From Poecilobothrus nobilitatus (lineage: Eukaryota; Arthropoda; Insecta; Diptera; Dolichopodidae): a stretch of 64,000 nucleotides of DNA. Positions 60,825 through 64,000 of this stretch are shown here, piece after piece; the first letter of the stretch is position 1; each line of letters opens with the position of its first letter. Under the pieces are notes generated by a model. It saw only the letters and a program-made list of their open reading frames with translations. It ran no database searches and was not told where the DNA came from. A program made the position numbers and the translations under genes. The stretch lies in the NCBI GenBank assembly GCA_947095535.1, contig OX352774.1, forward strand, positions 3,720,001-3,784,000, in the 5' to 3' direction.

Positions 60825-61516
60825 CCTCTTTTGATAAAAGTTAATGATACAGCTCTGGCAAATGTATCAAAATACAGTTATCTCGAGTACATTATAATTA
60901 TAAATAAGGATAGGGTTGCAAAAGACTTTAACAATAAAATTATAAACACGATAAAGATAAAGCAGAGTTTACAACACCATAGAAAGCACAACAATCTTCA
61001 AAATTTTGTAAAACAAAAAAACTTAGATCCCTTGAAAAATGTTCCCAATAAGTTTTTCTGTTCGGAAACGAAATGGTCACTATAGCTATAAAATGATTCA
61101 GAAATACAAGTGTTCTAAAATAAATTTCTCGGTATTATATATTTGAATCTGGCCACAGAGTATAATATATTAAATAATAAAAATGTTTGGAATTCAACAA
61201 ATCATCATTCAATATAAGAAAATATAGTTGTATACTACACGCATTTACGAAAGCCGATAATATTCGATTATATTCTCTATACGCATTAACAAAAGTGGAT
61301 AATTCCGGTTTCATGCAATCATTCAATTAGAATCAACAAGATTAAATATAGATGGGAAAGTTAAAAATTAGCTGGAGAAGAACAGCTAACAAAATCGTTA
61401 ATAAGTAACACAGTTAGAGAAATCAAAGGAGCAGGAAAAACTTGGATACGCTAATAAAAGCGCTAACAAAATAGAATAAAATACAGAGGCTTTAAGGATT
61501 AGATCATGTACTCACG
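60825..61516 (+). pseudogene. Decayed LINE reverse-transcriptase C-terminal relic
   Basis: From 60831 the translation has the pattern V-N-x-T-x-L-x-x-V-x-x-Y-x-Y-L-E-x-I-I, typical of the segment after the polymerase palm in non-LTR retrotransposons (usually V-x-x-F-K-Y-L-G-x-I-I). At 61065 an E-T-x-W-S-L stretch corresponds to the common Y-G-x-E-T-W motif. After two stops come S-E-I-Q-V-F and K-F-L in the expected order. Further on, S-W-R-R-T (61370-61384) and, one base out of frame, G-K-T-W (61434-61445) with N-R (61470) match the C-terminal tail of many LINE ORF2 proteins. At least three stops and one frameshift make it non-functional. The upstream catalytic part is absent. The clade is undetermined. 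Confidence 0.65.
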
Positions 61517-61519
61517 CAT

Positions 61520-62570
61520 TATTTTATTTATTAAATTATGTAAAACTATAAAATGAAAATTTTTTTAATATTCTAGAAAAAAATAAAAAAAAAAACATGT
61601 TGATGGAAATATGAAATTTCAAATTATATACATATAATTCTAAATGTAATATTTACTAAATAATATTACATTTACATACATATATACTTGTATTTATTTA
61701 TTAATCTATACATAAATATAAAATGTATATGGAAATTATAAAATAAGTAATTAATTGAAATTGAAAAATAAAATGGAAAATGTATCAAAATATCTTTAAT
61801 ATAAAGTTTCTGAAAATGATTTATTTTCAATTAATTACAATTTTATTTCTATTCTTTTTTTTTTTTTTATTTTGTTTTTTTTTAATTTAATTTTATTTTC
61901 TTTGATTACTTTTACATATTTTTATTTTTTGTTTTTTTTTTAATTTTTCCTTAATATTTTTTTTTTTTATTTTTTTTTTTTTTAAATGAATTGTTGAATA
62001 TCTTGAATTGAATTTATGGTTTAATTTATCTTTTATTGTTGATGAGTGGTTTCAAAAGTCAATAATAATAAAAATAAAAAAAAAAAATATTTATTTAGAT
62101 TGTATATAGTTTCAATTAATTATAATTAAATATTTTTAATAAGCTTTTATTAAACTCTTTTATTTAATTAATCTTTTATTATTTTAAAACCTTAAATAAT
62201 ATCATAATAATAATCAAAAAATAATATTTGTTTAAATTACAAAAATCCTTAAATCCTTAAAAATTTTTTTTTTTTTTATAATTTTGTCATAAATAAGAAG
62301 CTTTTATTTTGTATATATAATCTAGAAATTAAATGTTGCGATATGAAAATTTTCAATAAATTCAATTTGTTTTGGGAATTGTTAGAGTTAACCCTATGTA
62401 ATTTTGGCAGCCCTATAAAGCCTAACTATACAAGTAAAATGGGACAACAGCGAAGATGAAAATATAAAATTTTCCTTTTAATTCGTATAGCTATTGTCTA
62501 AAATTTTTTATAATGTTATAGTACCTGTATAAGTGCTCCAAGCTTAAGTATTCATCTGGATTATGTTACC
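61520..62570. other. AT-rich non-coding DNA
   Basis: Very T-rich between 61853 and 61985. No gene or repeat copy is recognised. Confidence 0.6.
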
Positions 62571-62571
62571 T

Positions 62572-62672
62572 AAATAAATTCAGCCAATGATGTCGTAGTT
62601 AAGACATCAACCTTCCATTCAGGTTCAAAAACCGACTGAATTATATATATAATAATAATAATAATAAAAAAA
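62572..62672 (+). mobile_element. tRNA-derived SINE (family 2-like) with AAT tail
   Basis: It begins TTCAGCCAATGATGTCGTAG and continues to a B-box-like CAGGTTCAAAAACC and GACTGAA. The start TTCAGCC and the GACTGAA form a 7-base acceptor-like pairing with one mismatch. A (TAA)n tail follows (62649-62666), with an A-run. No unique tail domain, so it may be a tRNA-head-only copy. Confidence 0.55.
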
Positions 62673-62674
62673 AA

Positions 62675-64000
62675 TAATTCTTGTATAAAAAAATAGATGT
62701 CGCACAAATAAAAAAAAAAACTATTTGTGTCTTACTTTACCTTTAAAAAAATATCCATTAGATTAACAAACTTAAGCCAGAAAGTGAAATTTAAGAACTA
62801 ATTTTATTTTTAAAGCTTAAAGATGGAATTTAGAAAATGGTATCAAAATGGCAGCTGCGGTTTGTAGTATTTGACATCTATAAATCCAATTATATGAATC
62901 AACCAACCAAAATTTAAAAATAATGTGTTTTGTAATAGGTACATTTTTTTGAATGAATTTAAAACTTGAAATTAAAATTAAATTTATAACGAAAATTTGC
63001 AGTTTTAATTCAAATTAAAATTGGTTTTAATTAAATTATATTTGGTTTCAAAATTTGGTTTTCAAAATTATACAATACAAATTTAATACACACAGTTCAA
63101 ACTTCAAACTTAATTCTTTATTCTAAACAATCCCCCCAACATCCAGTAACTTCTCATATACAATTATTTATCACATAAATTAGTTTAGAAATAGATGGTG
63201 AAACTTCTTCCAAATTTTTCGGTTTACTAATTGCTAAGTTTACTAATAGGTTTATAAAAGAATCAACATCAAATATAAATTAAAAACAAGGCACTGGACA
63301 GAATGAAAACCAACGATATTTAAATGTTTCCAAAAGACAGTACCAACAGTTTACAATACTGTGACTTGCACAAAAATTGTTATTTTTCGTAGAAAGCTAC
63401 ATAAAAAAGTAAAACATTTGTATTTATGCTTTATTATTTCATTCACTTGTGAGCATAGGATGTCTACTTTGCAATGTAATATTGTCTACATATGTGGCTC
63501 CGTTTAAAGCAGACAGTGGGGCACTAAAATCATAGAGCTATTTGTAGCTTTCGTTCTTCTCAAAAGTTGTTACGTTAATTTTGAATATCGTTGTTGTTTT
63601 TTCAAAGTGTAACTGTCCTTACACCAGGGCTCTGCAAACCTCCCAGGCTTGCAGAGCCCTCGTTTCACTATTGGTTATTTTTATCGTCACTTACAGCGTC
63701 TCATCGATTTTTTGATTTTTTTTGAATATTACTTTCGAAAAATTAAATTAAGGTAAAGTTAACAAATTTCCATTTGTGAGAAAATTTTCCTATTAAAAGA
63801 CAATAAATTACCGTGATTAAAATTTTAAAAAATTTAATACATCTATATATTTGCTGAACTTTATTTTTATATTCTCCTTTTTTAACTTCTTTTTTACTTT
63901 TACAAACAACTTTTTTTTTTCAAATTGTTCACTAAAGCAAAAGATCTAAAATAAAATCTAAAAAAAAATATTTTTTACTCGTCCAACCATACTTAAATTT
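62675..64000. other. Non-coding DNA with one strong hairpin
   Basis: No gene is recognised. Apart from the hairpin at 63626 the stretch holds only AT-rich unique sequence and chance frames. Confidence 0.6.
63626..63660. repeat. Perfect 12-bp inverted repeat (hairpin)
   Basis: AGGGCTCTGCAA (63626-63637) and TTGCAGAGCCCT (63649-63660) are perfectly complementary around an 11-base spacer that can itself pair three more bases (CCT/AGG). It is GC-rich in an AT-rich setting. CAGGGCTCTGCAAACC resembles hAT transposon termini (CAGGGGTCTGCAAAC type), so it may be two hAT ends left after an almost complete internal deletion. No clear 8-bp duplication flanks it. Confidence 0.7.

Noticed and set aside
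60831..61085. Intact protein-coding gene
   Set aside because: The motif order matches a LINE C-terminus broken by stops and a frameshift, with no ATG at its start and no upstream domain.
63626..63660. Rho-independent terminator
   Set aside because: The genome is eukaryotic, there is no gene upstream and no T-run follows the stem.

Overview
The window looks like a stretch of insect nuclear chromosome, most probably from a fly (Diptera). It is very A+T-rich by eye, has long poly-A/poly-T runs and AT microsatellites, and contains no long open reading frame. The only gene I can support is a small intron-containing gene with short introns and GT-AG splice sites. Its product is clearly a ninjurin. 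Several repeats resemble the DINE-1/mini-me (Helitron-like) elements known from Drosophila: a GTCY/GGAC tetranucleotide run next to a conserved GAGTCGATTTA-like stretch, hairpins near the ends, and central tandem repeats. I cannot name the species.

Layout. From 1 to about 15.0 kb the DNA is non-coding, with a diverged unclassified repeat (703-1150), a tRNA-derived SINE with perfect target-site duplications (6117-6316), two Helitron-like fragments (6525-7128, 14163-14790) and AT microsatellites. The ninjurin gene lies at 15025-15842 on the + strand (three exons, 178 residues), with a DINE-like element just upstream and a SINE about 130 bases past the stop. From 16 to 64 kb there is no further functional gene that I can see. 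This part is a patchwork of SINEs of two families, DINE-like elements (two of them, 25722-27282 and 40483-41925, filled with ~142-148 bp tandem repeats arranged as dimers), a MITE (22656-22939), a decayed LINE reverse-transcriptase relic (60825-61516), and a set of foldback-like elements.

The most interesting material is the foldback-like set (18924-19297, 34276-34669, 37622-38738, and probably 16711-17260, 42090-42470 and fragments). Each copy has two inverted arms built from degenerate 15-bp repeats around a core like CAAAAT. The two arms of one copy carry the same 15-bp variant, while different copies carry different variants. One copy (18924-19297) sits between perfect 9-bp duplications inside a dispersed repeat whose paralogue at 46.9 kb shows the empty site. 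Long arms of tandem repeats plus 9-bp duplications are the hallmarks of Foldback (FB) transposons. I do not recognise this family, and its within-copy homogenisation of arms is worth testing.

How the parts work together: the ninjurin is an ordinary host membrane protein gene, and everything else is transposon-derived or simple sequence with no sign of a multi-gene system. The repeats do record nested insertions: a SINE inside an older SINE, a foldback-like element inside a Helitron-like repeat, and a dispersed repeat inside a foldback-like element.
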